A stretch of DNA of 64,000 nt from Solibacillus sp. FSL H8-0523 (GCF_038051985.1 NZ_CP150291.1:3596001-3660000); one strand, 5' to 3'. Counted from the first letter of the stretch, positions 8,793 to 18,346 are shown. Translations and numbers: made by a program. The notes: generated by a model not told the origin, from the sequence alone.

Positions 8793-9563
8793 CTATTCTA
8801 CAATTACTTCACCAGATTCTGTTACACGTGGTTGAACGAGTACCTCAACACGACGGTTTTTCGCGCGCCCCTCTTCTGTGTCATTTGAAGCGATTGGGCT
8901 AAATTCACCAAAGCCTTTTACACTGAAGTATTTTGGGTCTAATTCTTCATTACCAGCAACAACTTCTTTCATGAAGTTAACTGCACGCATAACTGATAAC
9001 TCCCAGTTTGAGTCGAATTCGTTTGTATTAATTGGCACATTATCTGTATGTCCTGTAATAACAATATTACGTGGTGGATCGAACATTAACAGCTGAGACA
9101 GCTCATCTGCAATCGTTGCATATTCTGCTTTTAATTCGGCACGCCCCATATCAAATAATACACTATCTCGAATGGTAATCAGTAAGCCTTCATCCGTCAT
9201 TTTCGTCTCAAATTGCTTTTCTAATTCATTAATCGCGATAAATTCTTCAACGCGATTTTGTGATTCTTTTAAGCGATCTTGGTCTTCCATATATTTAGAA
9301 GCACCCGTTTGGAGTTGTGATGTAGAACCATTTTGTGTTTGGACCACGGCTGGGTTATCCATAACGCCTGTCCCACTTGTAAAGATGTCATTGAAGACAG
9401 CGGACATTTGGTCCAATTTTTCTTGATCGACTGAACTTGAAGCAAAAAGTACGATGAATAGCGCTAATAATAACGTTAAAATATCGGCGTAGGGTACTAA
9501 CCATGATTCATCGATATGTTCCTCATGCTTTTTATGTTTCTTATGCTTCTTTGCCAAGGCCAC
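8793..9563 (-). CDS. motB: Flagellar motor stator protein MotB
   Basis: A 256-residue stator subunit anchoring the motor to peptidoglycan. A lysine/histidine-rich N-terminus (KKHKKHKKHEEH) leads into the single membrane helix PYADILTLLLALFIVLFASS, in which Asp27 is the expected ion-conducting residue. A plug/linker region with a Gln/Ser/Thr-rich stretch follows, then an OmpA-like peptidoglycan-binding domain (VITGHTDNVPIN, WELSVMRAVNFM, AKNRRVEVLV) over residues 140-245. It overlaps motA by 23 bases. Proton coupling (MotB) rather than sodium coupling (MotS) is inferred from the similarity of the adjacent gene to MotA. Confidence 0.92.
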   Translation of the reverse strand: MALAKKHKKHKKHEEHIDESWLVPYADILTLLLALFIVLFASSSVDQEKLDQMSAVFNDIFTSGTGVMDNPAVVQTQNGSTSQLQTGASKYMEDQDRLKESQNRVEEFIAINELEKQFETKMTDEGLLITIRDSVLFDMGRAELKAEYATIADELSQLLMFDPPRNIVITGHTDNVPINTNEFDSNWELSVMRAVNFMKEVVAGNEELDPKYFSVKGFGEFSPIASNDTEEGRAKNRRVEVLVQPRVTESGEVIVE

Positions 9564-10341
9564 CCGCCCCGCTTTCCGTAATTTGCTTACGCTCTTCCAT
9601 TGGTAAGTACGAAGCTAATTTTTGTTCGATGACACGAGGTGCTTCCCCTTCAAGTACTGATAGAATCCCTTCAATCATCATGTTCTTTTGTTTTACTTCT
9701 GCAGCAGATTTACGTTTTAACTTGTTCGCAAATGGATGCCATAAAACGTAACCTGTAAAGATACCAAGTAATGTCGCAACGAAGGCTGCTGAAATGGCAA
9801 CCCCTAACTTAGCGATATCCTGCATATCCTTTAATGCCGCAATCAGACCTACTACTGCACCTAATACACCTAGTGTTGGCGCGTATGTACCTGCTTGTGT
9901 GAAAATCGCAGCACCACTAGCATGACGATCTTCCATCGCTTCTACTTCTTCAGTTAATACATCACGAATATAATCTGCGTTTTGCCCATCAATCGCTAAT
10001 GTTAATCCATTTTTTAAGAATGCATCTTCGATTTCTGCAGCTTTTCCTTCTAATGCAAGTAACCCTTCACGACGTGCTAAATCAGCCCATTGTGAAAACA
10101 TTTTAATTAATTCAATATCACTTGCTAATTTTGTCTCTTTGAATAAAATTTTAAAAAGTTTTGGAACCCGTTTTAATTCCTTCATTGGGAATGCGATTGT
10201 TACCGCAGCAATTGTACCAAAGATAATGATTAAAATTGCAGCCGGATTCAATAATGCGTCTGGTGTTACGCCCTTCATAAACATCCCTGCTAATAGGGCA
10301 ACGAAGGCGACAATAACGCCAACAACTGATGAAATATCCAT
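9541..10341 (-). CDS. motA: Flagellar motor stator protein MotA
   Basis: A 266-residue four-helix membrane protein that forms the ion channel and torque generator with MotB. Segments closely match Bacillus MotA: NPAAILIIIFGTIAAV in helix 2, the charged cytoplasmic loop WADLARREGLLALEG, EVEAMEDRHASGAAIFTQAG, then APTLGVLGAVVGLIAAL (helix 3) and the C-terminal HPFANKLKRKS. The ATG at 10341 has ggagg eight bases upstream; the five-residue longer frame is rejected. A SigD-like promoter lies about 33 bases before it, as expected for a motility operon. The flagellar genes themselves are outside the window. Confidence 0.94.
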   Translation of the reverse strand: MDISSVVGVIVAFVALLAGMFMKGVTPDALLNPAAILIIIFGTIAAVTIAFPMKELKRVPKLFKILFKETKLASDIELIKMFSQWADLARREGLLALEGKAAEIEDAFLKNGLTLAIDGQNADYIRDVLTEEVEAMEDRHASGAAIFTQAGTYAPTLGVLGAVVGLIAALKDMQDIAKLGVAISAAFVATLLGIFTGYVLWHPFANKLKRKSAAEVKQKNMMIEGILSVLEGEAPRVIEQKLASYLPMEERKQITESGAGGLGKEA

Positions 10342-10373
10342 ATGTATTACCTCCAATTACTATGTCTTTTCTT

Positions 10374-10400
10374 ATTTCGGTCTATTTAACTTTTTATTAA
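10374..10400 (-). promoter_or_regulatory. SigD-like (motility) promoter of motAB
   Basis: On the minus strand, TTAA (10397-10400) is followed after 15 bases by ACCGAAAT (10374-10381). The published SigD consensus is TAAA-N15-GCCGATAT; the match is 3 of 4 and 6 of 8 with the right spacing and position. Confidence 0.5.
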
Positions 10401-10538
10401 CTTCCTATACACTAGTATAAAGGCAAAAATTATATTTTTCGATGCATTATTGGATTTTTCTGTCCTTTAAAGTAATTTTGATTACAATGTATCAAAAATA
10501 GCCAATTTTTTTAGACAACTATTGGAGGAATGATTCAA

Positions 10539-11774
10539 ATGAACTCAATTTTTGAAAGAAATTTAGCAAAATATGCCGAATTAGCAGTAAAAATCGGTGT
10601 AAATATCCAACCAAATCAATATTTATACATCGCCGCTTCAATTGAGGTAGCGCCCTTTGTTCAAAAAATCGCTAAAATTGCCTACGAGAACGGTGCTAAA
10701 CAAGTATTTGTAGATTTCGCAGATGATGTTATTTCACGTACGCGTTACGAATTGGCTCCTGAGGACTCTTTCGACTTTTTTCCACCATGGAAAATCCAAG
10801 AGCGTGAATGGTTAGCAGAGCAAGGCGCTGCATTTATGAGCATCGTGTCGCAAAGCCCAGATTTACTATCAGGGATCGATTCTAAAAAGATTGCTAGCTT
10901 CCAAAAAGCGGCTGGTACTGCATTAAATAAATATCGTCAATATGTACAAGCCGACAAAATCAGCTGGACTGTAATTGCTGCACCTTCTGAGCAATGGGCA
11001 AGTAAAGTATTCCCTGAATTACCGCAGGAAGCGCAAGTAAATGCGCTGTGGGATGCCATTTTTAAAGCCACTCGTTCAGATTTAGAAAACCCTGTTCAAG
11101 CATGGGCAGATCACAATGACAACTTACACGAAAAAGTAGATTACTTAAACAATAAAAAATATACAAAATTACATTATACAGCGCCAGGAACAGACCTTAC
11201 GATTGCGCTTCCAAAAGGCCACTTATGGTGTGGTGCTGGTAGCGTCAATGAAAAAGGCGACGAATTCATGGCTAATATGCCCACGGAAGAAGTATTTACG
11301 GTACCGCATAAAGACGGTGTAAACGGCTATGTATCAAGCACAAAACCACTTAGCTACGGTGGGAACATTATCGATAACTTCAAAATAACGTTTGAAAACG
11401 GTCGCATCGTAAATGTAGAAGCCGAGCAAGGTGAAGAAGTACTGAAAAACTTAGTCGCAACCGACGAAGGCTCTCACTACTTAGGTGAAGTTGCATTAGT
11501 ACCATTTAAATCACCAATTTCTCAATCGAATATTTTATTCTATAACACATTATTCGACGAAAATGCATCAAACCACTTAGCAATCGGCAGTGCGTATGCG
11601 TTCTGTTTAGAAGGCGGTAAAACGATGTCACGTGAAGAATTACTAGAAAACGGCTTAAATCAAAGTATTACACATGTTGACTTCATGATTGGCTCTGACC
11701 AAATGAATATCGACGGGATTGCTGAAGATGGTCAAGCTGAACCGGTATTCCGCAACGGCAACTGGGCATTTTAA
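10539..11774 (+). CDS. M29-family aminopeptidase (AmpS-like), copy 1
   Basis: A 411-residue metallo-aminopeptidase of family M29, cytosolic, releasing N-terminal residues from peptides. The C-terminal catalytic half is easy to see: NMPTEEVFTVPHKDGVNGYV with a metal-ligand glutamate, DEGSHYLGEVALVP, NTLFDENASNHLAIGSAY with the catalytic histidine region, and THVDFMIGSDQMNIDG with paired His/Asp ligands. The ATG at 10539 is preferred to that at 10530 because ggagga then lies at a proper distance. It is monocistronic and divergent from motAB. A second, clearly related copy is at 30111-31340. Confidence 0.9.
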   Translation: MNSIFERNLAKYAELAVKIGVNIQPNQYLYIAASIEVAPFVQKIAKIAYENGAKQVFVDFADDVISRTRYELAPEDSFDFFPPWKIQEREWLAEQGAAFMSIVSQSPDLLSGIDSKKIASFQKAAGTALNKYRQYVQADKISWTVIAAPSEQWASKVFPELPQEAQVNALWDAIFKATRSDLENPVQAWADHNDNLHEKVDYLNNKKYTKLHYTAPGTDLTIALPKGHLWCGAGSVNEKGDEFMANMPTEEVFTVPHKDGVNGYVSSTKPLSYGGNIIDNFKITFENGRIVNVEAEQGEEVLKNLVATDEGSHYLGEVALVPFKSPISQSNILFYNTLFDENASNHLAIGSAYAFCLEGGKTMSREELLENGLNQSITHVDFMIGSDQMNIDGIAEDGQAEPVFRNGNWAF

Positions 11775-11941
11775 TCAACTCGTCATTATAGAGGACATTT
11801 AAGAAAGCATCTTAAATTTCAAGATGTCGCCATATTTACAATTTATTCTAGGTCAAATCCATAAAACCCCCTACAATGTTCCAATTGATTAGGTTATAAT
11901 TGGTTAATGATTCTAATTATAATGTAGAGAGGAGTTTTATG

Positions 11942-12142
11942 ATGTTTGATCACCGTCATCCATTTTTATCTGACTACTACACATTAGTATTTGGATTCTC
12001 TATCGTAATTCTTGTTTGTTTAGTTATGTTCATTCAATATTTACGTATGGGCTTACAATCTCACGACTCTGTTGTAGTAGATTCAAAAGCTGGTGCATTC
12101 GCGCCAAACGAAAAATCAAAAGATGGCCACGCCCATCATTAA
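11942..12142 (+). CDS. Small membrane protein, 66 aa
   Basis: Not recognised. One strong membrane helix (YYTLVFGFSIVILVCLVMFI) follows a short N-terminus with a His-Arg-His motif (FDHRHPF), and the C-terminus is polar and ends in GHAHH. The second ATG at 11942 is favoured because ggag then lies seven bases upstream; 11939 is also possible. Histidines at both ends might bind metal, but this is speculative. It has its own terminator. Confidence 0.7.
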   Translation: MFDHRHPFLSDYYTLVFGFSIVILVCLVMFIQYLRMGLQSHDSVVVDSKAGAFAPNEKSKDGHAHH

Positions 12143-12150
12143 TTTTTCAT

Positions 12151-12187
12151 AAACAATCGTCTCTTAATGAGGGACGGTTGTTTTTTT
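12151..12187 (+). terminator. Terminator
   Basis: AACAATCGTCTCT pairs with AGGGACGGTTGTT (with G-U pairs), followed by seven T. Confidence 0.8.
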
Positions 12188-12307
12188 ACCTTTTTCGACA
12201 AAAGTTCTCTCTATTTTTCCTAGTATTCACTTTAAATGTGTCAATTAATTTGAATTATTCAAATAATATTCTAAAATATAGAGTAGTCGAAAGGGGATAA
12301 CAAACTT

Positions 12308-12874
12308 ATGTCAGCTTTACAATCAATTCTAGAGTATAACCAACAATTCGTTGATGAAAAACAATACGAAACGTATGCGACAACAAAATATCCTGATAAA
12401 AAAATTGTTATTTTATCATGTATGGATACACGCTTAGTTGAATTATTACCAAAAGCCATGAATTTACGTAATGGCGATGTAAAGGTTGTCAAAAGTGCGG
12501 GAGCCATTGTCAATCACCCATTTGGCGGGATTATGCGCAGCTTACTTGTTGCCGTCTATGAATTAAAGGCAGATGAAATATATATTATTGGGCATTATGA
12601 TTGCGGTATGAGTGCCGTTGATCCAGACGTAATGGTCGGTCACATGCTTGAGCGAGGGATAAAGCAAGAAACACTGGATATTTTAAATTTCTCAGGTGTC
12701 GATTTATATGACTGGTTACGCGGCTTTGGCGATGTTAAAACAAGCGTATTAAAAAGTGTCGATTTAGTGAGACGCCATCCGTTAATGCCAGCAACTGTAC
12801 CTGTACACGGTTTAGTAATCGATCCACAGACAGGTAAATTAGACTTAGTCACTGATGGCAATATAGATATATAA
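12308..12874 (+). CDS. Beta-class carbonic anhydrase (YtiB-like)
   Basis: A 188-residue cytosolic enzyme interconverting CO2 and bicarbonate. The zinc site is complete: Cys38 within SCMDTRL (with the Asp40/Arg42 dyad), His96 and Cys99 in GHYDCGM. The size matches the short bacterial type such as Bacillus YtiB/YvdA. The ribosome site is aaggggat, nine bases before the ATG. It stands alone, followed by a half copy of a repeat and a strong terminator. Confidence 0.9.
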   Translation: MSALQSILEYNQQFVDEKQYETYATTKYPDKKIVILSCMDTRLVELLPKAMNLRNGDVKVVKSAGAIVNHPFGGIMRSLLVAVYELKADEIYIIGHYDCGMSAVDPDVMVGHMLERGIKQETLDILNFSGVDLYDWLRGFGDVKTSVLKSVDLVRRHPLMPATVPVHGLVIDPQTGKLDLVTDGNIDI

Positions 12875-12896
12875 GAAAAGCGCTAAAGCGTCCTTA
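12875..12896 (+). repeat. Left half of the GC-rich stem-loop repeat
   Basis: aagaaaagcgctaaagcgtcc just after the carbonic anhydrase stop matches the left end of the full element at 50232, and its core is complementary to the right end at 39-60. The right half is missing, apparently replaced by the terminator. Confidence 0.45.
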
Positions 12897-12897
12897 C

Positions 12898-12943
12898 AAA
12901 AAGGATTGTACGAAAAATAGTTATTTTTCGTACAATCCTTTTT
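12898..12943. terminator. Bidirectional terminator
   Basis: A near-perfect 20-bp palindrome (aaaaaggattgtacgaaaaa and its complement) between two convergent genes. Confidence 0.9.
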
Positions 12944-13499
12944 AATATCTATTTTTAAAATCATTTTGCAGTATGGCGTACATATAATGATCAACCCACA
13001 CACCATTGATAAAGAGCAACTGCCTTAGTAAGCCCTCACGTATAAAACCTGATTTTTCCAACACCCGTACTGATGCTAAATTTTGTGGGGCAACGTAAGC
13101 TTCAATACGATGAATATTTAACGTTTGAAAGCCAAATTCCAGCACTAACTGCACCGCCTCTGTTGCAATCCCTCTTCCAGCAAAACGTTCATCCATCGAA
13201 TAGCCGACAAAACAGCTTGAATAGGGTAAACGCTTCACCGAATAAAGTGAAATGTGGCCAATTAATTGTTGTGAATCATCATCAAAAATTCCAAATGAAA
13301 ATTCCCGATTACTTTGAAGAAGCTGTAGGCTCTCTAAAATTTTTTTATACTGTACCTCTTCTGTATAAAACTCGTCTCGATGTAACGGTTCATAAGTAGA
13401 CCAAAAAAATTTATTGTCTGCTAACAGTTTGGCTAATGCTTTTGCATCCGATGGTGTAAATGTACGTAACGAACAACGTTGCCCATTAAGTTGTACCAT
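12942..13499 (-). CDS. GNAT N-acetyltransferase, RimJ/RimL type
   Basis: A 185-residue acetyl-CoA-dependent transferase of the Acetyltransf_3 group, like the enzymes that acetylate ribosomal proteins or small amines. It shows the opening RCSLRTFTPSDAKAL, the acetyl-CoA loop FAGRGIATEAV (R-G-x-A variant of Q/RxxGxG/A), and the terminal FQTLNIHRIEAYVAPQN and SVRVLEKSGFIREGLLR segments typical of this subgroup. The ATG at 13499 is chosen because aaggagg precedes it; the longer frame begins with GTG and lacks a site. Substrate unknown. Confidence 0.85.
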   Translation of the reverse strand: MVQLNGQRCSLRTFTPSDAKALAKLLADNKFFWSTYEPLHRDEFYTEEVQYKKILESLQLLQSNREFSFGIFDDDSQQLIGHISLYSVKRLPYSSCFVGYSMDERFAGRGIATEAVQLVLEFGFQTLNIHRIEAYVAPQNLASVRVLEKSGFIREGLLRQLLFINGVWVDHYMYAILQNDFKNRY

Positions 13500-13582
13500 T
13501 GGACCCTCCTTCTTTTTAAAAAGTTTCAATAGGCTTCTCACGGCGATTCATCCTCACTAAATAATTGAACGATTTCCGAATG

Positions 13583-14443
13583 TTATTTAGATTTTTTCTT
13601 TTTAGCCTTTTTTCCCTTTGAAGCTTCTGTGGCAGTGATTTCTTCTGTAGCCGCTACTTCCATCATTTCAAGCTCATCTATTTCGTCTTGCTCAGGTGCT
13701 TCTAATACATTCGTCAGGTGTAACCCACGGCGCTTAGCTTCCTTTTCAATATGAGCAATGACTTCTTTTAATACTTGTACGCGCGCATATAGCTTATCAT
13801 TCCCAGGAATTAAAAACCAAGGTGCATTTTCTGTATCTGTTTTTGCGAACATTTCATCTGCCGCTTCACTATATAAGCCGAACTTTTCACGGTTGCGCCA
13901 ATCTTCATCCGTTAATTTCCAAGCTTTGTACGGATCTTGTGCACGGTCATTAAAACGTTTTAATTGTTCTGCTTCGTCGATATGAATCCAGAATTTGATG
14001 ACAATATAATCTTCATCTGTTAATTGCTTTTCAAAGTCATTAATTTCATCATATGCACGTTTCCACTCTTCTTCTTTCGCAAAGCCTTCAATGCGCTCTA
14101 CTAAAACACGACCATACCAAGAACGGTCAAAAATCGCGATTTGTCCGTGTTGCGGTAACTTTCTCCAAAAACGGTGCATATAGTGGTAACGTTTTTCATG
14201 TGGTTGTGGAGCAGAAATAGGAGTTACCATTAAGCCACGTGGGTCAACTCGCTCTGTTAAACGTTTAATGGCACCACCCTTACCTGCTGCGTCCATTCCT
14301 TCAAATGCTACAATTAACCCAATTTTGTTGTTAAATAAAAATTGCTGTGCGTTGAGCATTTCGTATTGCAGCATTTTAATTTTCTTTTTGTACATTTTTT
14401 TGTCTAGTTCTAATGATAAATCTAAATCATCTAATTTCTTCAT
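13583..14443 (-). CDS. Polyphosphate kinase 2 family protein
   Basis: A 286-residue PPK2-type kinase, which moves phosphate between polyphosphate and nucleotides. The P-loop FEGMDAAGKGGAIKRL, the Walker B-like FDRSWYGRVLVERIEG and the lid region DPYKAWKLTDEDWRNR are all present and intact. After the catalytic domain (about residues 20-245) comes an acidic then strongly lysine-rich tail (KGKKAKKKKSK), not needed for catalysis in the family. The ribosome site is taggagg. The direction of the reaction (ATP or GTP formation versus polymer synthesis) cannot be read from sequence. Confidence 0.9.
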   Translation of the reverse strand: MKKLDDLDLSLELDKKMYKKKIKMLQYEMLNAQQFLFNNKIGLIVAFEGMDAAGKGGAIKRLTERVDPRGLMVTPISAPQPHEKRYHYMHRFWRKLPQHGQIAIFDRSWYGRVLVERIEGFAKEEEWKRAYDEINDFEKQLTDEDYIVIKFWIHIDEAEQLKRFNDRAQDPYKAWKLTDEDWRNREKFGLYSEAADEMFAKTDTENAPWFLIPGNDKLYARVQVLKEVIAHIEKEAKRRGLHLTNVLEAPEQDEIDELEMMEVAATEEITATEASKGKKAKKKKSK

Positions 14444-14579
14444 TTATGATTCCTCCTAAACAGTATTACTTCTATTTTACTTTAAAGTGTATGGAAATGG
14501 TAATTGATGTTGCACTTAGTTTATCTTCCACTAATTTCTTGTCTGAAAAATACATAATACGCGAAAGGCGGAGTGATAA

Positions 14580-15557
14580 ATGAAAAAAACCCTTACAGCA
14601 GTTTTATTTTCTGCACTATTATTAGGAGCATGCTCTGAAGATGAAGCAAAAAATAACGCGGAGGCAGAAGTAGAAACAAAAGCATCAGCCGAAACTACTG
14701 TGGCAGTTAACACAAACACAATTAAAGGCGAGGATTTTAATGAAGCTGGCGGTGCAGATGCATACGCAAACGCTGGTGACAATGCGGACTCTCGCTACTA
14801 CCAAGCACCTGACTTTTTTAATTTAAAATCAGATGAAAACTTAACAATTTTAGAAAAATTCCAAACGATGCAACAAACGGCGGAATGGTCATGTGGCCCT
14901 GTTACTGCTTTAATGGTAGCTAATCACTTTGGCTATAATGAAATGACGGAAATGGATATTGCTGTTGCGATGAAAGCTATGACGGATTTAGATGTGGAAG
15001 ATGCCTTACCTGGCTCAGCAAACAATTTCCACGAATACGGCTCAGACGTAACACAATTATATGAATTCTTTTCAGGTTTAGAAGGCTTTGAAGTCGTTGA
15101 ATCAAGCTTCCGCGCTGACTATACAGACGCAGATCTAATTCAAGCTGATTCTGGTACGACTGGTGCTAACGTAGGCAACTTACCTGAAACATTTTTATGG
15201 AACAGCTTATATGCATCTGAAAATACAGCAGATACTGAAGCTTGGGTAAGCGATGCAAAAGATAGCTATTTCGTAAAATGGTTAACAGGCCATTTAGACA
15301 ACAATCGTCCAATTATGGTTGAATGGGGTGATTGGGGTGGCCACTGGCAAGCAATTATCGGTTATGACAACAACGGTACACCTGGTATCGGTGATGACAT
15401 CATCATTTTTGCAGACCCATATGATACATCAGATCATTCACAAGATGGCTACTATTTCTATCCGCTAGAGCGTTGGTTCGGTATGTGGAATGACCGCAAT
15501 ATTGCGCCAAAACCTTTCCAATTACAACCGTACATCGTTGTTGATTATAATAATTAA
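14580..15557 (+). CDS. Lipoprotein with C39-like cysteine peptidase domain
   Basis: A 325-residue exported protein. A lipobox, ALLLGAC, places the lipidated Cys at residue 18; an Ala/Glu/Thr-rich linker follows, then a papain-fold domain of the C39-like peptidase_C39_2 kind: the nucleophile Cys in EWSCGPVTALMVANHFGY, the His in GGHWQAIIGYD and the third residue in IIFADPYDTSD. Such domains cut peptides or act on cell-wall material; no ABC exporter or bacteriocin precursor is nearby, so it is an orphan surface enzyme. aaggcggag lies seven bases before the ATG. Substrate unknown. Confidence 0.8.
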   Translation: MKKTLTAVLFSALLLGACSEDEAKNNAEAEVETKASAETTVAVNTNTIKGEDFNEAGGADAYANAGDNADSRYYQAPDFFNLKSDENLTILEKFQTMQQTAEWSCGPVTALMVANHFGYNEMTEMDIAVAMKAMTDLDVEDALPGSANNFHEYGSDVTQLYEFFSGLEGFEVVESSFRADYTDADLIQADSGTTGANVGNLPETFLWNSLYASENTADTEAWVSDAKDSYFVKWLTGHLDNNRPIMVEWGDWGGHWQAIIGYDNNGTPGIGDDIIIFADPYDTSDHSQDGYYFYPLERWFGMWNDRNIAPKPFQLQPYIVVDYNN

Positions 15558-15598
15558 AAAAAACGTGAAATGCTTTTCTAAGCACTTCACGTTTTTTT
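15557..15598. terminator. Bidirectional terminator
   Basis: AAAAAACGTGAA.TGCTT pairs with AAGCACTTCACGTTTTTT between convergent genes. Confidence 0.85.
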
Positions 15599-15603
15599 AT
15601 TGA

Positions 15604-16374
<771 letters not shown>

Positions 16375-16505
16375 TTAAATCTCTACCCTTAACTATAACA
16401 TACTTGAAATTTGTTGTAAGGATTCATGCTTTTTTTGTACGATTCGTTTATGTAGAAATTTGAAGGGAATATAAAAGGAACTAATTCAAAATAGAGGTGT
16501 CAGTC

Positions 16506-17144
16506 ATGCTGCCTATTTATATATATATGCTCACGTATATTTTACCGACTTTTTTACTTATTACTTTAGCAACGTATGTCATTTTACACAATAATCGCGC
16601 TGTTGAAAATCGTTTAATCTTTGTGCTCCTCATGATGTTCTGTGTTACATTGGTTGGGGAATTTTTGCGTCATGTATCACCTTTTTCGTACAATCCACGC
16701 ATCGCTGTTTATGTCGTTGGGTTTAGTACCAGTATTGCAATGGCTATTGTTTTCCATTTACAATTTATTTTACTTAAGCAGCATTGTCCTATAACTATTC
16801 ATCCACTTGTGCCTTTTTTAGGCTATCTATTCATATCTTTACATGCCATTATTACACTTTTTTTTGTAAAGCTATCCGTAGCTAATTTTTATCAATCAGG
16901 AATCTGGACCTATCGCGAAAATATGCTCTATAATTTATGGCTATATGGCATTGTCGGTGTTACATCCATCACTTCATTTTTCCCCTGCTGTATCCAAGCG
17001 CGTTATTTTAAAAAAAGGTGTAGCTCGTTAGAATCGAACTACACCTTCACCATTTTTTATTTCATTGTTTTTAATAAGCGTGGTGCTGCTGTAAATAATA
17101 ACACAGCGACAAGCGCGGTTAACAGGGTTGCTGGTAACATGTAG
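16506..17144 (+). pseudogene. Truncated multi-pass membrane sensor gene
   Basis: The first 165 or so residues form five or six hydrophobic helices (IYIYMLTYILPTFLLITLAT; LIFVLLMMFCVTLVGEF; IAVYVVGFSTSIAMAIVF; LVPFLGYLFISLHAIITLFF; NLWLYGIVGVTSITSFF) like the N-terminal membrane sensor of signalling proteins such as diguanylate cyclases. The frame then runs through the thiT terminator hairpin (17010-17047) and 88 bases of antisense thiT, giving an unrelated tail. I infer that the cytoplasmic output domain has been lost. The ATG at 16506, six bases after gaggtg, is a sound start. It may instead be a real small membrane protein ending near residue 170. Confidence 0.55.
17010..17047 (-). terminator. 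Terminator of thiT
   Basis: On the minus strand AAGGTGTAG and CTACACCTT pair around a 15-base loop, followed by seven T. Confidence 0.8.
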
Positions 17145-17617
17145 GACCCATTGTAAATGATTGAATACGTCCATACATTATCTCCACCAGCGTATTCTTT
17201 AAAGAACACAACGCCGGCAAGCAAATGCGAAATGAAACGTAATGTTCCGCCAAGTAACGCACCGAGAATAATATAAATCGTCATTTTCTTTTTATCAAGC
17301 GCTTTTGCGGCTAGTAGTAACGGTTTACGAATGACTGCGACGAAGCCTACAACTGTAAAAGCTAGACCATAGTCTAAAATCGCCTGCAGCCAGTGCACAA
17401 TATACGCACCGAACATCATTTGTAATACACCAATAATGAATCCCGTTGCCAAGCCTGCTGTTAATCCCCAGCGAATGGCCATAAGCATAATCGGCAGCAT
17501 GACAAAACTAATCGAGCCTCCGTATGCCCAAAGCTTAAATGAAAACTGATCAAGCACAAGTCCGATAGCGGCAAAGATTGCAATTTCCACCAGCATTAAT
17601 AATTTCTTTTTGTCCAT
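17057..17617 (-). CDS. thiT: ECF thiamine transporter S-component ThiT
   Basis: A 186-residue, six-helix substrate-binding component that captures thiamine for the shared ECF energy module (EcfA, EcfA', EcfT, not in this window). Family hallmarks are the thiamine-site segment WGLTAGLATGFIIGVLQMMFG, VHWLQAILDYGLAF with its conserved Trp and Tyr, and the C-terminal YSIIYNGSYMLPA. The ATG at 17617 is used; the longer frame to 17746 runs into the riboswitch and is not a protein. It is controlled by a TPP riboswitch with an attenuating terminator just upstream. Confidence 0.92.
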   Translation of the reverse strand: MDKKKLLMLVEIAIFAAIGLVLDQFSFKLWAYGGSISFVMLPIMLMAIRWGLTAGLATGFIIGVLQMMFGAYIVHWLQAILDYGLAFTVVGFVAVIRKPLLLAAKALDKKKMTIYIILGALLGGTLRFISHLLAGVVFFKEYAGGDNVWTYSIIYNGSYMLPATLLTALVAVLLFTAAPRLLKTMK

Positions 17618-17674
17618 AACAATGCTCCTCTCTTTTTTCCGATGTAACAGAAGTTCAGAAGGAATAGAAAACAC

Positions 17675-17713
17675 AAAAAAGCGATAATTAGGATAAATTC
17701 CTAACCATCGCTC
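17675..17713 (-). terminator. Riboswitch-controlled attenuator before thiT
   Basis: On the minus strand AGCGATGGTTAGGA pairs with TCCTAATTATCGCT around a five-base loop, then a run of six T, 60 bases before the thiT start and just after the TPP aptamer. It would stop transcription when TPP is bound. Confidence 0.85.
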
Positions 17714-17732
17714 GAATAGTTGGTTTCTATCC

Positions 17733-17822
17733 ACATCCCTACGCAAGTACTAACTTACAGGTTCTAAGAGTCAGCGCAAAATCCGTGCGCAATCTCAGCC
17801 GACTTAATCGGCCCCCCTTGTG
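17733..17822 (-). promoter_or_regulatory. TPP riboswitch (thi box) controlling thiT
   Basis: Read on the minus strand, the conserved aptamer parts appear in order: a 5' ggggggcc arm, GGCTGAGA, a variable P3 stem with GCGCA/TGCGC, then AGAACCTG, AGTTAGTACTTGCG and the closing TAGGGATG. The order and spacing match the THI element. A terminator hairpin follows directly. Confidence 0.93.
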
Positions 17823-17945
17823 GTACATCTCGATATAATTGTTTGAACATGCTCATTGTAGCTGATAATTTTCCAATTTTCAACTACTTTAGTTGAAACT
17901 AAGTTGGACATTTGTCCGTATATAGAAGTAAAGGAAGTGAATTTT

Positions 17946-18278
17946 ATGGATCAAAACAAAGGGTTAAGTGCAGTAGGCTATTTAAGTTTTTACTTTATGC
18001 CATTTATTTTACCGCTCATTATTTTTTTCGTAGCAAAAGACGATGTAGTGAAACATCATAATAAACGCGCATTTATTTCACAACTTATTCCAATTATTTT
18101 AGGGATCGTTTATATCATTCTATTTTTTGTGTTCGCCTTTACAACACCCTCTAACGCGACGCTTGAAGTAAACTACTTATTCGAAAGTTGGATTTTTATC
18201 GGGTTTATCATTTTAGCGATTATTATTTTTGTTATTGCCATTTGGAACCTTATACAAGCAATCAAAGTATTGCGCTAA
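17946..18278 (+). CDS. DUF4870/Tic20-like membrane protein, 110 aa
   Basis: A small protein with three membrane helices, matching the DUF4870 pattern: N-terminal LSAVGYLSFYFMPFILPLIIF, then a polar HHNKRAFISQLIP segment that in this family follows helix 1, and two more helices. The ATG at 17946 is chosen because aaaggaagtg is eight bases before it. Function unknown; a 42-residue gene follows in the same direction 68 bases downstream. Confidence 0.75.
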   Translation: MDQNKGLSAVGYLSFYFMPFILPLIIFFVAKDDVVKHHNKRAFISQLIPIILGIVYIILFFVFAFTTPSNATLEVNYLFESWIFIGFIILAIIIFVIAIWNLIQAIKVLR

Positions 18279-18346
18279 TGTTTAGAGATGTACTGTATAT
18301 GGGTATATTTTTACTAGAATTTACATCTTACTAAGGAGTGATATTC

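Noticed and set aside
14580-15557. Bacteriocin-processing peptidase
   Set aside because: No ABC exporter domain and no small leader-peptide gene with a double-glycine site lie nearby.
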